Positions 1-9,634 of a stretch of 64,000 nt of DNA are shown here, piece after piece. Numbering within the stretch: position 1 is the stretch's first letter; each line of letters opens with the position of its first letter. The notes beneath the pieces are model-generated. The model saw only the letters and a list, made by a program, of their open reading frames with translations. It did no database searches and was not told where the DNA came from. The position numbers and the translations under genes are program-made. The stretch is taken from the NCBI RefSeq assembly GCF_029919255.1, contig NZ_CP123991.1:2395833-2459832 (forward strand), in the 5' to 3' direction. The DNA is from a cyanobacterium endosymbiont of Epithemia clementina EcSB (GTDB taxonomy: Bacteria > Cyanobacteriota > Cyanobacteriia > Cyanobacteriales > Microcystaceae).

Positions 1-42
1 TCTAAGGGTGTTTCTGAACCGCGTAAAGCATTTGTTGGTTAA
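1..42 (+). CDS. possible 3' end of a truncated gene
   Basis: Frame 1 is open from the first base and encodes 13 residues ending in EPRKAFVG before a TAA at 40-42. A good hairpin terminator follows 38 bases later, which is why I read this as the tail of a gene that lies mostly outside the window. The fragment is too short to name. It could also be chance. Confidence 0.3.
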   Translation, partial: SKGVSEPRKAFVG

Positions 43-80
43 TCAATAATCAAACCTAAAATTTGTATAAAATCCATAAG

Positions 81-110
81 TAGGGGGGAATAACTATTCG
101 CCCCTATTTT
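81..110 (+). terminator. Rho-independent terminator
   Basis: Arms at 81-92 and 95-106 pair over 12 positions with one mismatch, and TTTT follows. It would end transcription of the gene whose last codons may lie at 1-42. Confidence 0.55.
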
Positions 111-609
111 CGAAAAAAATAAAAAACTGGAGTAGGCTTCTCAGTCCTCTCCAGCGCTGTCACGGAATTCAGTTCTGTTATATAGGTAGTTTAACTGCTT
201 ATTCATGGTACATCTTTGAAGTAGATGCTAATTTACCTTTTCTAATCCCTAAAACCTTGATCTTTATTGGCTTTGAGTGCTTTAGTTAACCTTTGTAGAG
301 TGAGTGTTCACGTCAGAAATAAAAAGAAGTGGCTTTTATGGCTTGAATACCTTGACATGAGCCTTATTAACCCTGAGTACATCAATGGTAATCTGTAGTT
401 CCATAAATACTATACCCCTACTGTAAAAATATTAGTTCCCTAGCCCAAAATAATTTTTTTTCTTGAGTCTAATCCTTGTTGGAACTGAACTCTGATGTTT
501 GAGTACAAAACTGACTAATTTAATAAGTCGAGACTGATCAGTTAAATAAATAAAAACTAATCAGTTTAATGAATGTTGTCGAGGGAAATGTTGATTAAAA
601 AGTTAATTA
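111..609. other. spacer without recognisable gene
   Basis: This stretch of about 500 bases has scattered stops in all frames. A short minus-strand open stretch around 330-400 is protein-like but I cannot name it. No tRNA or repeat is seen. Confidence 0.5.
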
Positions 610-639
610 AACAGAAAACCAGTGACCGCAATCACTGGT
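610..639 (-). terminator. probable terminator downstream of the NFACT gene
   Basis: A perfect 8-bp hairpin has arms at 618-625 and 632-639 with a 6-base loop. Read on the minus strand it is followed by a T-rich tract (TTTCTGTTT). It lies about 150 bases past the stop codon of the minus-strand gene at 789. Confidence 0.5.
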
Positions 640-788
640 AGCTCTAAATAGTCTTATTGTTGATCCTTTCGGAAATTTTGGTTGAATAATAGTTGTGTGT
701 TATCAAGACGTCAACTCGACTAACCGTGGAAGGATTGTAAGATTAAATACTGTTATTTCATTATTTGTAGAAATAATTGATTTTTTGC

Positions 789-2525
789 CTACCCCTGATT
801 TTTTAGATAAATCTGCGTTTTATGCGGTTGTCCCCATAGTAATTTTTCCCGCTTATAGATCACCATTCCTGGTTTAGATCCTTTAGGCTTGTAAACATAT
901 TTAGGTTCGGTATAAACAATAGGGACATGCTCACTAAATCTAGCACGACTGTAATAAGCAGCCCAATCTGCGGCACATTGTAAGTCTAGTTCATTAGGTG
1001 TTTGCCCTGGTTCTAAGCGCAATAAAACGTGACTTCCGGCACTCTCTTGCGTATGAAACCATAAATCGTAATCTCCTGCAGTACAAAAAGTTAAGCGATC
1101 ATTTTGTCGGTTATTACGACCTACCCAGACTTCTAACCCTGATGGGGTGATGTATTGATAAGGCTGAGATTCATCTAAATGACTAGAATTACTTTGAGTA
1201 GAAGATTTCAGGTAATTTTGTTGAATGAGTTCCTCTCGAATTTCCTCGAGAGTTTGCAAATCTTGAGGAGAGTCATAGGTATCTAATTGATTCAAACTTT
1301 CTTCGACTTGCTCTAAGTAGTCGATTTCCCCTTTAACCTCAGTTAATAAGGGTTCGACAGCACTACGAGCCCGTTTGAGTTTTTGATGTTGTTTATAGAG
1401 ATATTGGGCGTTTTGGACAGCGTTTTTTGTAGGGTTTAGGTTAATTTCAATCGTTTTTTCGGTTTCAAAGTTTTTTAAAAAAATAGACTTCATTCCTGGT
1501 TGCCATAAATGCGAATACGCCATCAATAAATCTGCTTGTTGACGATATTGACTAGCTTCGGTAGATTGTTGTAGTTTTTGAATAAAGTTAGATGCTTTAA
1601 CTCGCAGTTTTTTAAGAAGAGAACTGAGTTTTTGCAACAGTTGATGACGTAGTTGTTGAAAAGATTGATAATTAGTTTGATCTTGATAGTATTGATTAAT
1701 TAGGGTTTGTATCTCAGAAGCAGGTTTTACGATTCCCCATCCTAAAACGGTATAACCTTCCTCAGTCCATCCAGGTTTAAAATCTGCTGTAACTAAAATA
1801 GTTAGCCAGGTTTGCCACAAACAAAATAATCGATTCCAGTCGGATAATTTTAGAGTATCCGTTGACTGTTTGGGGTCTAAATTGGCTGTTTGAATTATCG
1901 AATGAGCAACTACCGGACTTAGCCCGCGATAACTATTCAACATTTGCTTTTTTAATGTCTTAGGAATGAGACTAATTCTTTCTTGCCAACATTTGTAAGG
2001 TTCATCTAATCTGGGTAAAGTTCCTGTTAAAGTAGGGGGAAATTCGTAAGGTTGTCCGGTTTCAACAGTACGCACACTTGATTGATTAGCAGTTACTTGA
2101 TGCCCAACGGTAATAATCTGTTGTTTAGCGTCGGTAAGGATAACGTTACTGTATTTACCCATAATTTCTAAAAATAAATGCCAGATAGGGGACTCGCCAG
2201 GGCGTTTGGCAAATTGTAAATTAACAACTCTTTCCCAGGGGGCAATCATTTCTAGAGAAGTTAGGGCGTATCCATTGAGTTGATGGCGTAGTTGATCGCT
2301 AAAAGTAAAGGTATCAGGAGTATGAGGCGGAGGATCACCAATACAAAGTCTAGCAGCCTGAGGATGCCAAGAAATAGTTAACCAACTACGTTTTTCGAAA
2401 GTTCGTAGGGCAAGAGAAATAGTGTGACGGTCACGTTGATAAACTTGTTCAAGACGAGAGGGTATCCAATGGGTTTGGAGTTCTTGACAAACGGCGGTTA
2501 GGGTTGTTACATCAAAAGATTGCAT
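789..2525 (-). CDS. rqcH: NFACT-family ribosome quality control protein (RqcH/Rqc2-like)
   Basis: The 578-residue protein matches the bacterial NFACT (FbpA/RqcH) family in length and layout. It has an N-terminal NFACT-N domain beginning MQSFDVTTL, a long helical coiled-coil middle (about residues 290-440), and a C-terminal NFACT-R domain with GLEVWVGRN and DLWFHTQESAGSHVLLR. Family members bind stalled 50S subunits carrying peptidyl-tRNA and recruit tRNA-Ala to add C-terminal alanine tails that mark failed products. Old annotations as fibronectin-binding proteins are misleading for a cyanobacterium. The gene stands alone, with an ATG start and a likely terminator at 610-639. The family call is firm; the tailing activity is inferred from homologues. 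Confidence 0.88.
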   Translation of the reverse strand: MQSFDVTTLTAVCQELQTHWIPSRLEQVYQRDRHTISLALRTFEKRSWLTISWHPQAARLCIGDPPPHTPDTFTFSDQLRHQLNGYALTSLEMIAPWERVVNLQFAKRPGESPIWHLFLEIMGKYSNVILTDAKQQIITVGHQVTANQSSVRTVETGQPYEFPPTLTGTLPRLDEPYKCWQERISLIPKTLKKQMLNSYRGLSPVVAHSIIQTANLDPKQSTDTLKLSDWNRLFCLWQTWLTILVTADFKPGWTEEGYTVLGWGIVKPASEIQTLINQYYQDQTNYQSFQQLRHQLLQKLSSLLKKLRVKASNFIQKLQQSTEASQYRQQADLLMAYSHLWQPGMKSIFLKNFETEKTIEINLNPTKNAVQNAQYLYKQHQKLKRARSAVEPLLTEVKGEIDYLEQVEESLNQLDTYDSPQDLQTLEEIREELIQQNYLKSSTQSNSSHLDESQPYQYITPSGLEVWVGRNNRQNDRLTFCTAGDYDLWFHTQESAGSHVLLRLEPGQTPNELDLQCAADWAAYYSRARFSEHVPIVYTEPKYVYKPKGSKPGMVIYKREKLLWGQPHKTQIYLKNQG

Positions 2526-3505
2526 AGTGTCTCAACGACAAAAATAAATAATTGCTCAAGTTCCCATTGTCTCGAATTTTTTAATTTACCCCAACTACAA
2601 AAAACCTAAAAGTTATGTATTGACAAGATAAACTTATAATATACAACCTATAAAAATATAAAGCGGTCGTTAAGAATAACGAGTAAAAAAAATAACGGGC
2701 AAAAAACTGATAGGGCGAAAAGAGTAGTCAAAACAGAAGATGGTTATCGCAACTCTTACTGAAAAATTAACGGCTAAGTGTTATTGAATTCTCTATGTTT
2801 GCAACGTGAGTTTAACTAAGATTTATAGAGAGAAACGGAAGCAACGACTCTAGACTCCATATTGAAAACAGTATTTCTTGAAGTTTTGTGCCATGGATGT
2901 AGAATCTCGTCCTGGTCTTGGCGAGGCGTTTTGTGATGTAGATGACTGACTTCTATCAAAGATTTGAACAGCATTGTTGTTCTATTCCTAAGTTGAGGTA
3001 TTTGAACTGTGTTCGGTCACACACAATCTCGATTTTTGTCGGACTAATTGCCTGTACTTAATTTACATAAAAAATATTCTCTCAATTTGGGAGCAAAGAG
3101 TAGGCTAGCTTTACGTCCTGATTTTTTTAAAAAAATTAAAGTTTTGATTGTTGATAGTTACTGTTTCAGTTAAAACTCAGCTCTGTTATCTCTTGACTGA
3201 GATATCAAGAATAACAACCATTTTAAAAAATTCCGTCAAACTTATACATATTTTCGTGGAGTTATACTATCAATAGCAATAAGTCTCAAGTCTTAAGTTT
3301 TCTTAAACCAATAGTTAATCATCTCAATGATCCTCACATTGGTAGCATTAGCAAAAACTTTTACAGTGATCCCCTTTATCCCTAAAAGGCATCTTGTCCA
3401 AGCTTGAAATATGAGAGAAGCACCTAGGGTTTGACAAAGAATTAGCCAACGATTAATAAATAATTAAATTGAAATCATTATATAGAGCTATTATTTCCGA
3501 TGAAA
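2526..3505. other. 980-base degraded spacer
   Basis: No intact gene is present. Positions 2837-3060 hold copy 1 of a three-copy degenerate repeat, entered separately. The remainder is AT-rich with no coherent reading frame that I can recognise. Confidence 0.55.
2837..3060 (+). repeat. dispersed degenerate repeat, copy 1
   Basis: This stretch resembles 43560-43690 (minus strand) and 48027-48180 (plus strand). The clearest shared blocks are a GGAAGCA(A/G)C start, a GTTTTGTGCCATGGATGTA block that aligns with GTCTGGTGCTATGTATATA in copy 3, and CAAAGATTTGAACAGCATTG, which recurs almost unchanged in copy 2. One frame reads FYQRFEQHCCS and the equivalent frame in copy 2 reads DQRFEQHCYS, so the ancestor was probably protein-coding, perhaps a multicopy transposase. 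I could not name the family. Confidence 0.5.
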
Positions 3506-3579
3506 TCGGAGCGGCGGGATTTGAACCCACGACCCCCACTACCCCAAAGTGGTGCGCTACCAAGCTGCGCTACGCCCCG
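3506..3579 (-). tRNA. trnP-GGG: tRNA-Pro (GGG)
   Basis: The minus strand folds as a complete 74-nt cloverleaf. The acceptor arms CGGGGCG and CGCTCCG pair with one G-T. The D arm contains GCGCAGCTTGGTAGCGC. The anticodon stem CCACT/AGTGG encloses the loop TTGGGGT, so the anticodon is GGG. The T arm contains GGTTCAAATCC and the discriminator base is A. CCA is not encoded. It lies downstream of petBD on the same strand. Confidence 0.93.
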
Positions 3580-3675
3580 CTATCTGCAGAGTCCAATTGT
3601 AGATCATATTGCAATTATAATGCAACCTTTTACTGAAAGAAAAATTTCTGTTCGCCGTGACCTTTCCTAAGGCTT

Positions 3676-3752
3676 TAGATAAAGATGCCTGCGATCACCT
3701 CCAATTTATCTTGTGACACAAGACGTAGAACCAACCTCAGGCATCTATCAAA
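3676..3752 (-). terminator. structured 3' region of petBD, possible terminator
   Basis: 8-bp arms GATGCCTG (3684-3691) and CAGGCATC (3738-3745) enclose a second small hairpin, CTTGTG/CACAAG. On the minus strand it begins about 20 bases after the petD stop and is followed by TTTATC. This is a plausible but unusual terminator with a nested stem. Confidence 0.4.
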
Positions 3753-3767
3753 AAACCGTCAGACTTT

Positions 3768-4250
3768 CTAAAATAATCCTAAGGTTAAAGACTTATCAAT
3801 GGGGAAAGTTGCACCTGCACCCAACCACAAAGCAACAAAAGTTCCAAAGAGGAACATAGCAGTTGCTACAGGACGACGGAAGGGATTCTGGAATTTGTTG
3901 ACACTTTCAATAAAAGGGATCAACATTAAACCTAAAGGAATTGCTGCTTGACAAGCAATTCCTAATAATTTATTGGGAAGAATCCGTAAAATTTGGAAAA
4001 GAGGATAGAGATACCACTCCGGTAGAATTTCTAAAGGAGTGGCAAAAGGATTAGCCGGTTCACCAATCGCAGCGGGGTCAAGAACCGCTAACGCCACTAG
4101 TAGTCCTATGGTTCCAAGAATCACCACAGGAAAAATATAAAGCAAGTCATTAGGCCAAGCGGGTTCACCGTAATAGTTGTGACCCATGCCTTGGGCTAGT
4201 TTTGCCCGTAGTTTAGGATCGCTAAGATCTGGCTTTTTTTCAGTTGCCAT
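3768..4250 (-). CDS. petD: cytochrome b6f complex subunit IV
   Basis: The 160-residue protein is the usual cyanobacterial length. Residues 77-80 carry the Qo-site PEWY motif ([13 protein letters not shown]), and three membrane helices are visible. With cytochrome b6 it forms the quinol-oxidising core of the b6f complex, passing electrons from plastoquinol to a soluble carrier. It follows petB in the same direction with a 127-base gap, the classic petBD operon. An AAGGAG ribosome-binding site lies 12 bases before the ATG. With no photosystem genes in this window, its likely role here is respiratory, which is inference. Confidence 0.97.
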   Translation of the reverse strand: MATEKKPDLSDPKLRAKLAQGMGHNYYGEPAWPNDLLYIFPVVILGTIGLLVALAVLDPAAIGEPANPFATPLEILPEWYLYPLFQILRILPNKLLGIACQAAIPLGLMLIPFIESVNKFQNPFRRPVATAMFLFGTFVALWLGAGATFPIDKSLTLGLF

Positions 4251-4377
4251 CGGATAGATTTCTCCTTATAAAAACTGAGGATCAACAGGATGTGTGTCTA
4301 GGCATTAGTGACCAGTCTTTAATCACCAAAGATTTACAGTTAATTAATTAACTGTTCACTGGCCACCCTTGAGCACT

Positions 4378-5046
4378 TTACAAAGGACCAGAAATCCCTT
4401 GTTTGCGTATCATTAAAAAATGCAGCAGCATGAAGACTGCGATAAGCCAGGGGAAAACAAAGGTATGTAAGCTGTAAAAACGCGTTAAGGTGGCTTGTCC
4501 TACACTCTCACCACCCCGAAGAAGTTCAACCAGTTGATCGCCCACCACGGGAATAGCTGCAGGAACACCAGAAACTATTTTAACCGCCCAATAACCAACT
4601 TGATCCCAAGGAAGAGAGTAGCCTGTTACACCGAAAGAAACGGTAATAACAGCTAAAACAACCCCAGTAATCCAAGTTAACTCACGAGGCTTTTTAAAGC
4701 CACCAGTCAAGTAAACACGGAAGACATGGAGGATCATCATCAATACCATCATACTGGCAGACCAGCGATGGACTGAACGGATCAGCCAACCGAAGTTAAC
4801 CTCGTCCATAATATATTTGACTGAAGAAAAGGCTTCAACAACAGTTGGTTTGTAGTAAAACGTCATGGCAAATCCAGTAGCAAACTGAACCAAGAAGCAA
4901 ACTAAGGTAATCCCACCCAAACAGTAGAAAATGTTTACATGGGGAGGAACGTATTTAGTGGTGATGTCGTCGGAAATTGCCTGAATTTCAAGGCGCTCAT
5001 CGAACCACTTATAAATGGGAGAATCTGTAACTTGTTTGGAGAACAT
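4378..5046 (-). CDS. petB: cytochrome b6
   Basis: The 222-residue protein is full length. Heme ligand pairs H93/H107 and H194/H209 are in place (RSVHRW...LHVFR and SLHTF...LLHF). C42 in NIFYCLGG is the residue that covalently attaches the extra heme (c-type, also called ci) characteristic of b6. Four membrane helices are evident. It forms the transmembrane electron path of the b6f complex and is the first gene of petB-petD. All redox ligands are intact, so the complex is under selection although the surrounding genome is decaying. Confidence 0.97.
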   Translation of the reverse strand: MFSKQVTDSPIYKWFDERLEIQAISDDITTKYVPPHVNIFYCLGGITLVCFLVQFATGFAMTFYYKPTVVEAFSSVKYIMDEVNFGWLIRSVHRWSASMMVLMMILHVFRVYLTGGFKKPRELTWITGVVLAVITVSFGVTGYSLPWDQVGYWAVKIVSGVPAAIPVVGDQLVELLRGGESVGQATLTRFYSLHTFVFPWLIAVFMLLHFLMIRKQGISGPL

Positions 5047-5306
5047 TGAAGCTATAATTCGCTATCGTAATAAATGATCAAGGGTTGATTTGCTTGACTC
5101 CTTCAGTGAGATGCCCCATAGAGGGAGTCAATGTTAGCGACATGGAGAAAACAAAACACCTTATTAGAAAATCTAACACACTACTTTCCATTGTGTTCAC
5201 TGCAATCACTATCCAAAACTAGTGTTTTTGATGATTCTTTGGCTGCATCCTGAAAGGGTAACAACAAAACTAGATCAGCACCGCTTCTCTGAGAATTTTT
5301 ATCTCA

Positions 5307-6245
5307 CTATTGGGTATAGATAGTTAAAGCAATTTGTCCTTGAAATTGTCGATGTTGTAGGGTATGGACTAAATTTAGTCCGATATTTTGTCCAGACAAG
5401 ATACTGACTACCCATTTCGGCTCATACATCGGCTCATACAATGGCAAAGTAGAGGCAAATTTTAGACTTTTCGCCATATTGTCTTAAACCAAATAAAATA
5501 ATATTCACTGTAGGAATATCTACTCCGTCTAGATCTCTCAATTTCCGTTTAGAATGATGAGTCAGTCTTTCTAAGTTGGATAAGGACTAATCCAGTCATC
5601 ATATTTATAAATGGTATGAGAGTTCGTAATCACATATAAGTATATATTATATATAAGTAAACGCCCCTATAGTAATTAAATCCAACTATGGCAATCAACC
5701 CTAAAATATTGGGATTTATCGTCATTAATGTGATTTAAACTAACTCTCAAGCTTGCTAAAATGAAAGATAATTCATCCCTTCAAGAATACTGTCAAAATT
5801 TCTTGTTCTAATGATGACTGCTCATCACGACTAAAAACTGTTAGAGCAATCATGACAAAGACAACTTTAATATCTTTAACGGTCAATATCCCTAGGACGA
5901 TTTGTCCGTGTATGGCATTAATTTTACGTTGATCAGAAAACAATTTAACAATGAATGTGGTGTTTGAAAAAATTAAGATAATAGCTACATAAAATTTGTT
6001 CCATCCCTGCTACTGGCTCCACCGCATAAATTTTGTGGAGGCCAAATTATAACCAAATAACAAACAACAATGAAGTAATTCCAAATTCGGCCAATAATTA
6101 GACTTTGTGCGTCAATAATAAACGCCATGATTCAAGGTTGACGTAAACACAAAGCTAATGCCCCAATTCCTATAGCTATCACTAAAATACAGCTAACTTC
6201 TAAAAATTTAAAAAGATATTATTAAAGCCGACCATAAAATGTTTT
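5307..6245 (-). pseudogene. Kef-type K+/H+ antiporter, decayed
   Basis: Pieces of one gene appear in order on the minus strand. A TM segment reads AEFGITSLLFVI at about 6060-6110. A strongly KefB-like stretch at about 5829-5990 includes LIFSNTTFIVKLFSDQRK and then HGQIVLGILTVKDI. A TrkA-N nucleotide-binding fragment at 5307-5477 includes SGQNIGLNLVHTL. The pieces are in different frames, separated by stops and frameshifts, so no functional protein is possible. The family (monovalent cation:proton antiporter-2) is recognised from the consensus of these segments. It sits upstream of petB in the same direction and has lost its 3' end. Confidence 0.8.
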
Positions 6246-6422
6246 AATTTTTTCTTGTATATTCTGAAATATTAGTCTACTCTCTATTGAAGAATGGTTA
6301 CCAAAACGATGGAGAAAAAAACGATAAGGAAAAATAATCCAATTGGGGGAAGTTTTTTACCATTATATTTTCTATCCTAGTAGCAGAGAAAGAACATTAA
6401 AAGAACATTAAAAAAATACTAA

Positions 6423-6887
6423 ATGAGAAGTGTAAATTTTATGAGACGGAACATTTTTGTAACGCTGGCTATCGCTGCTCCCCTCATGTTAACGAGTCCG
6501 GTTCTAGCAGGGAATCCAGCTCACATTCAACAGTTGCTAACGACTAATGAATGTATGGGGTGCGACCTCTCAAATGAAGACCTAAGATATGCTCATTTAA
6601 TCGGCGCAGATTTAAGGGATGCTAATCTGTCAGGGTCAACCCTAATCGAAGCTAACCTGGAAGGGGCGGATATGACGGGGGCCAACCTCGATGGCTCTAA
6701 CCTAACCGGGGCGATGGTTACTAATGCCAGTTTAAACGATTCGAATTTAGATAATGTGAATTTCACCCGAGCAATGGTTTACGATGCTGATGTGACGGGT
6801 GCGTCCATGAACAACTTAGATTTAACTAGCGCTCAAATCTTTGACACAGGTATTGGGATTGGTGGGCAAGACCCCGCCTTTGATTAA
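6423..6887 (+). CDS. secreted pentapeptide-repeat protein
   Basis: The 154-residue protein begins with a signal peptide (about residues 1-29, cleavage near VLAGNP). From about residue 48 it consists of A(D/N)L-type pentapeptide repeats (ADLRDANLSG, ANLEGADMTG), which fold as a right-handed quadrilateral beta-helix. Two cysteines (NECMGCDL) precede the repeats, a common arrangement in cyanobacterial lumenal or periplasmic repeat proteins. Function is unknown. An internal ATG at 6441 (MRRNIF) is an equally likely start because neither has a clear ribosome-binding site. The frame is intact between two regions of gene wreckage. Confidence 0.8.
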   Translation: MRSVNFMRRNIFVTLAIAAPLMLTSPVLAGNPAHIQQLLTTNECMGCDLSNEDLRYAHLIGADLRDANLSGSTLIEANLEGADMTGANLDGSNLTGAMVTNASLNDSNLDNVNFTRAMVYDADVTGASMNNLDLTSAQIFDTGIGIGGQDPAFD

Positions 6888-7519
6888 AAACAGCAAACCA
6901 GGAAAATTTAGCTGTCATAGTTGTTTATGTCAGTAAAAACGCCGGCTAACCTGGCTAACAATGTAGACATTAGTTTTATGTGTGTCTCGTATTATCTTCA
7001 CAATCTAAACTGCGTTTAGATTGTGAGGATGTCGTAAGTTCCAACGTTAATATCATGACCCCAAGCTACAGTAGGGCTAGCTTTAATAATTGCCCTATGA
7101 TGAAGACAGTGATAGATAAACCTATGCTCAATTTGAGAAACGTCGTTATAAAGATATCAAAACTAACAAACGGGATTGTTTATATAGGATCGCATTTAAG
7201 AATGGATAAACATGGCAACAGAGTTAATTGTTGAAATTGCGACTAACATTGCTTCGATTGACTTATACAATGAACTCGGAATCTATTATTCGTTAATTAT
7301 ACTGTTGTCCATATAGGCATACAGGCTAGGTTAGATAAGTTATAAATCTTAGAATGATGGTAGTGTGACAGTACTGTAAGAAAATCAATATAACCAGGAT
7401 CAATAGGATAATTGCTTGTAAGAAAGTAATAACTAAATCTTTAATCAAAGCATTAACAAATAACGTATTATTTTAAGACTAATAACAACTTTTAACCCAG
7501 AAAAAAAAACTCGGTTCCA
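6888..7519. other. spacer without recognisable gene
   Basis: About 630 bases follow the pentapeptide gene. An 84-codon open frame at 6980-7234 has no recognisable motif and unlikely composition, so I treat it as chance. No RNA gene is seen. Confidence 0.5.
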
Positions 7520-7999
7520 ATTTCTCAGCCATCATCGTAGCAGCTTATACAGTTCTTGGAGCATTAGTTCCAGGCGATTGATAAATAAAGCGACTCCAGG
7601 GTTGCCATCCACATTAGCCAATGTATCGTAGTTTTCTATTTATAGTTCAGCTCATCTCACATTCTTAGCGTCTTGCTGTTCTTCAAGGAATTTCGAAATG
7701 CGGATTTAAATGTCATCTTTTCCCACCTTCACTATCATATCTTTAGTGTCTGCTACCATTGTAGGTTGTTGCTTGGGTGGATAGAGTTGTTGTCTAATTC
7801 TTCCTACGCCGGTATCAGAATTTTTTCCATCGACAATATCAACAATATTAATTGTGGTTAGTCCCCTAGAAGCTAATTTATTAGGATAAAGCTAAATTCA
7901 CATGGCATATTTAGCTTCTCCAAACAGACTAACGAAATCTCTCCCTGACAAATCTTTCGTTTTATTCTAGATAGTAGTAATAGTGATCGATTTAATCAT
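7520..7999 (-). pseudogene. unidentified gene remnant with in-frame stops
   Basis: One minus-strand frame from an ATG at 7999 stays protein-like for about 160 codons but contains several stops (TAG, TGA and TAA). Segments include DLSGRDFVSLFGEAKYAM, INIVDIVDGKNSDTGVGRI, IRISKFLEEQQDAKNVR and NVDGNPGVALFINRLELM. Keeping one frame without indels over this distance is strong evidence of a recently coding sequence. I do not recognise the family. Further upstream, to about 8240, another protein-like minus-strand stretch (MDLNTAQVLVRNEAFK) may be a separate piece. Confidence 0.55.
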
Positions 8000-8394
8000 A
8001 AAAAAAAATTTTTATCGTAAAGATATTCTCCGTGTGCCCCTTTGTCGAAGTAGCCAAGATAAATCAGGGTAATATTTCCGAGACTGTCTATCTATTTTCC
8101 CCCCTGCTTAGCTCACTACAGAAAACAAGTTCGACACTCCTTGAAAGCTTCGTTCCGCACCAATACTTGAGCAGTGTTTAGGTCCATCTCTGTCGGAAAA
8201 GTTATATTTACCGTATTCTTTAACGTAAGAATCAATTCATCTCACTTGTTCGGTTATTTTTTATTTTTTTTATTACTATGACTGTTTAGTTTGAAATTTT
8301 TTATAAGAAAAAGTCAATGTGAATGTTATTTGAAGGAGAACCTATGTCTATTTTGTCTTAGGAGTTTTATTCGTTTTCATATATAAAAGGGTTT

Positions 8395-8605
8395 TAAAAT
8401 ATTTTTTCCTCTTCAGTGTCAGAAGTAACCATGACAAGTAATCTTGTCTATTTTTATTTCACTACTTTAACAAGATTCGGTTATGGAGACATGGCTCCGA
8501 CTAATTTTTTTTCTAGTACTTTAACCAATGTCAAAGTACTAGTGGGGACAAATTTGTCTTGCTATTGTTATTGCTAAATTAGTTGGCTTTTATAAAGCTG
8601 GTTAA
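8395..8605 (+). pseudogene. two-helix K+ channel (Ion_trans_2 type), decayed
   Basis: The plus strand encodes VYFYFTTLTRFGYGDMAPT, the pore helix plus selectivity filter (GYGD) of a potassium channel. After LTNVKVLVGT the frame shifts by one and continues as ICLAIVIAKLVGFY, the second membrane helix, ending at a TAA at 8603-8605. The first helix is not intact upstream. It is therefore a pore-domain remnant, not a gene. Confidence 0.75.
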
Positions 8606-8755
8606 CAGTTCACCAGAGATATCGGGCGAAAACCATGTCTAAGAATACTATCGCAAGCACTCAAATCCTTTAGATTTGGATAAAGCTTCGATCAATCAAT
8701 AAACCACGTAGCATTATCATTAGTTTAACTTTTTTTACAAAAAAAATAACCGTAA

Positions 8756-8828
8756 CGGGTGTGACAGGACTCGAACCTGTAACCTACGACTTAGAAGGTC
8801 GGTGCTCTATCCATTGAGCTACACACCC
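8756..8828 (-). tRNA. trnR-TCT: tRNA-Arg (TCT)
   Basis: A 73-nt cloverleaf lies on the minus strand. The acceptor stem GGGTGTG/CACACCC is perfect. The D arm includes AGCTCAATGGATAGAGC. The anticodon loop CTTCTAA gives TCT, and the T arm includes GGTTCGAGTCC. The discriminator is G. One C-T mismatch closes the anticodon stem. CCA is not encoded. Confidence 0.93.
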
Positions 8829-8956
8829 ATGAAGTTCATTATGACCGCCTCATAATTGTATACCCTCTATTACTGATAACGTCAACTTTAAAAGTCATTA
8901 ATTTTAAAACTTAGCGTTTTATGATACAGTTTCCTACAAGATTCTTTAGCTTGGGA

Positions 8957-9634
8957 TTAAAAGTCAAATTCATTCAGCCTCTTCTGTAACATTTGGGGAA
9001 ATTTGGCATAATATTTCTGATTGAGAGGAGATGGATGGGGTAAAGGGAGTAAAGTAACTTGTCGTTGGTGTTGTATTCCCAAAGTATCGGTCGCGTGGAG
9101 AGTGACAGGTAATTTATTTTCATAGCGATCGTTCCGTTGGAAAAATTCATTGACTTCCCCTTTATCTCCATAAGGAATGAACCACTTAAACGCCTCGGTT
9201 CCTAAAGTAATAATTTGATTTCCTTGCCAATGAATGACTAATAATTTTTCGATAAAGGGACGGAAACGATTTTTAACTTCAGTAATATAAGCTTTATTGC
9301 CAGGTGGTTTATAGGGGACAGTATTGGTGAGAAGAACGCGAGCGCAGACGCTTTGCAACTCTTGTTGAGTTTTCGCCTGTTGATGATGTATCGCCGCGTA
9401 AAACCCTTTACGAACTAAAGTGCCTGCGGCACCAATTAAAGGTTGTCCTGTGTGGACTTCATCTCGTCCAAGATCCCGTCCAAAAAAGCAGATCTGACTT
9501 TTGAGGTTTCCCGCATACAAAATAGGTTGAGTGGGATCTTTATCAGCCGCTTCATAAACGGAGATATCAATGGGAAATGGTTTTCGTTTAGCTTCTTGAT
9601 GAATCTGGATGATCAAGGTTTCAATATCTGACAT
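8957..9634 (-). CDS. uracil-DNA glycosylase superfamily protein
   Basis: The 225-residue protein has the family signature at residues 52-71, GRDLGRDEVHTGQPLIGAAG, a variant of the GExPGxxED...GxPFVGxAG motif of family 4/5 uracil-DNA glycosylases. It also has the late HPSPLN motif (around residue 200) that holds the catalytic-pocket histidine. Members excise uracil from DNA in base excision repair. The four cysteines of an Fe-S cluster typical of family 4 are not evident, so it belongs to a divergent branch and substrate range is uncertain. It stands alone on the minus strand beside tRNA-Arg. The ATG start follows weak upstream signals. Confidence 0.78.
   Translation of the reverse strand: MSDIETLIIQIHQEAKRKPFPIDISVYEAADKDPTQPILYAGNLKSQICFFGRDLGRDEVHTGQPLIGAAGTLVRKGFYAAIHHQQAKTQQELQSVCARVLLTNTVPYKPPGNKAYITEVKNRFRPFIEKLLVIHWQGNQIITLGTEAFKWFIPYGDKGEVNEFFQRNDRYENKLPVTLHATDTLGIQHQRQVTLLPLPHPSPLNQKYYAKFPQMLQKRLNEFDF

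Noticed and set aside
695-877. 60-codon plus-strand ORF
   Set aside because: Mostly overlaps the 3' end of the NFACT gene in antisense and has no recognisable motif.
3250-3400. Possible psaL remnant (a plus-strand frame reading DPHIGSI)
   Set aside because: Only a handful of residues resemble PsaL and the rest of the frame does not follow it.
6980-7234. 84-codon plus-strand ORF
   Set aside because: No motif, no ribosome-binding site and improbable composition. It is best explained as chance in a spacer.
7673-7861. 62-codon plus-strand ORF
   Set aside because: It lies antisense to the stop-containing minus-strand frame at 7520-7999, which is far more protein-like.
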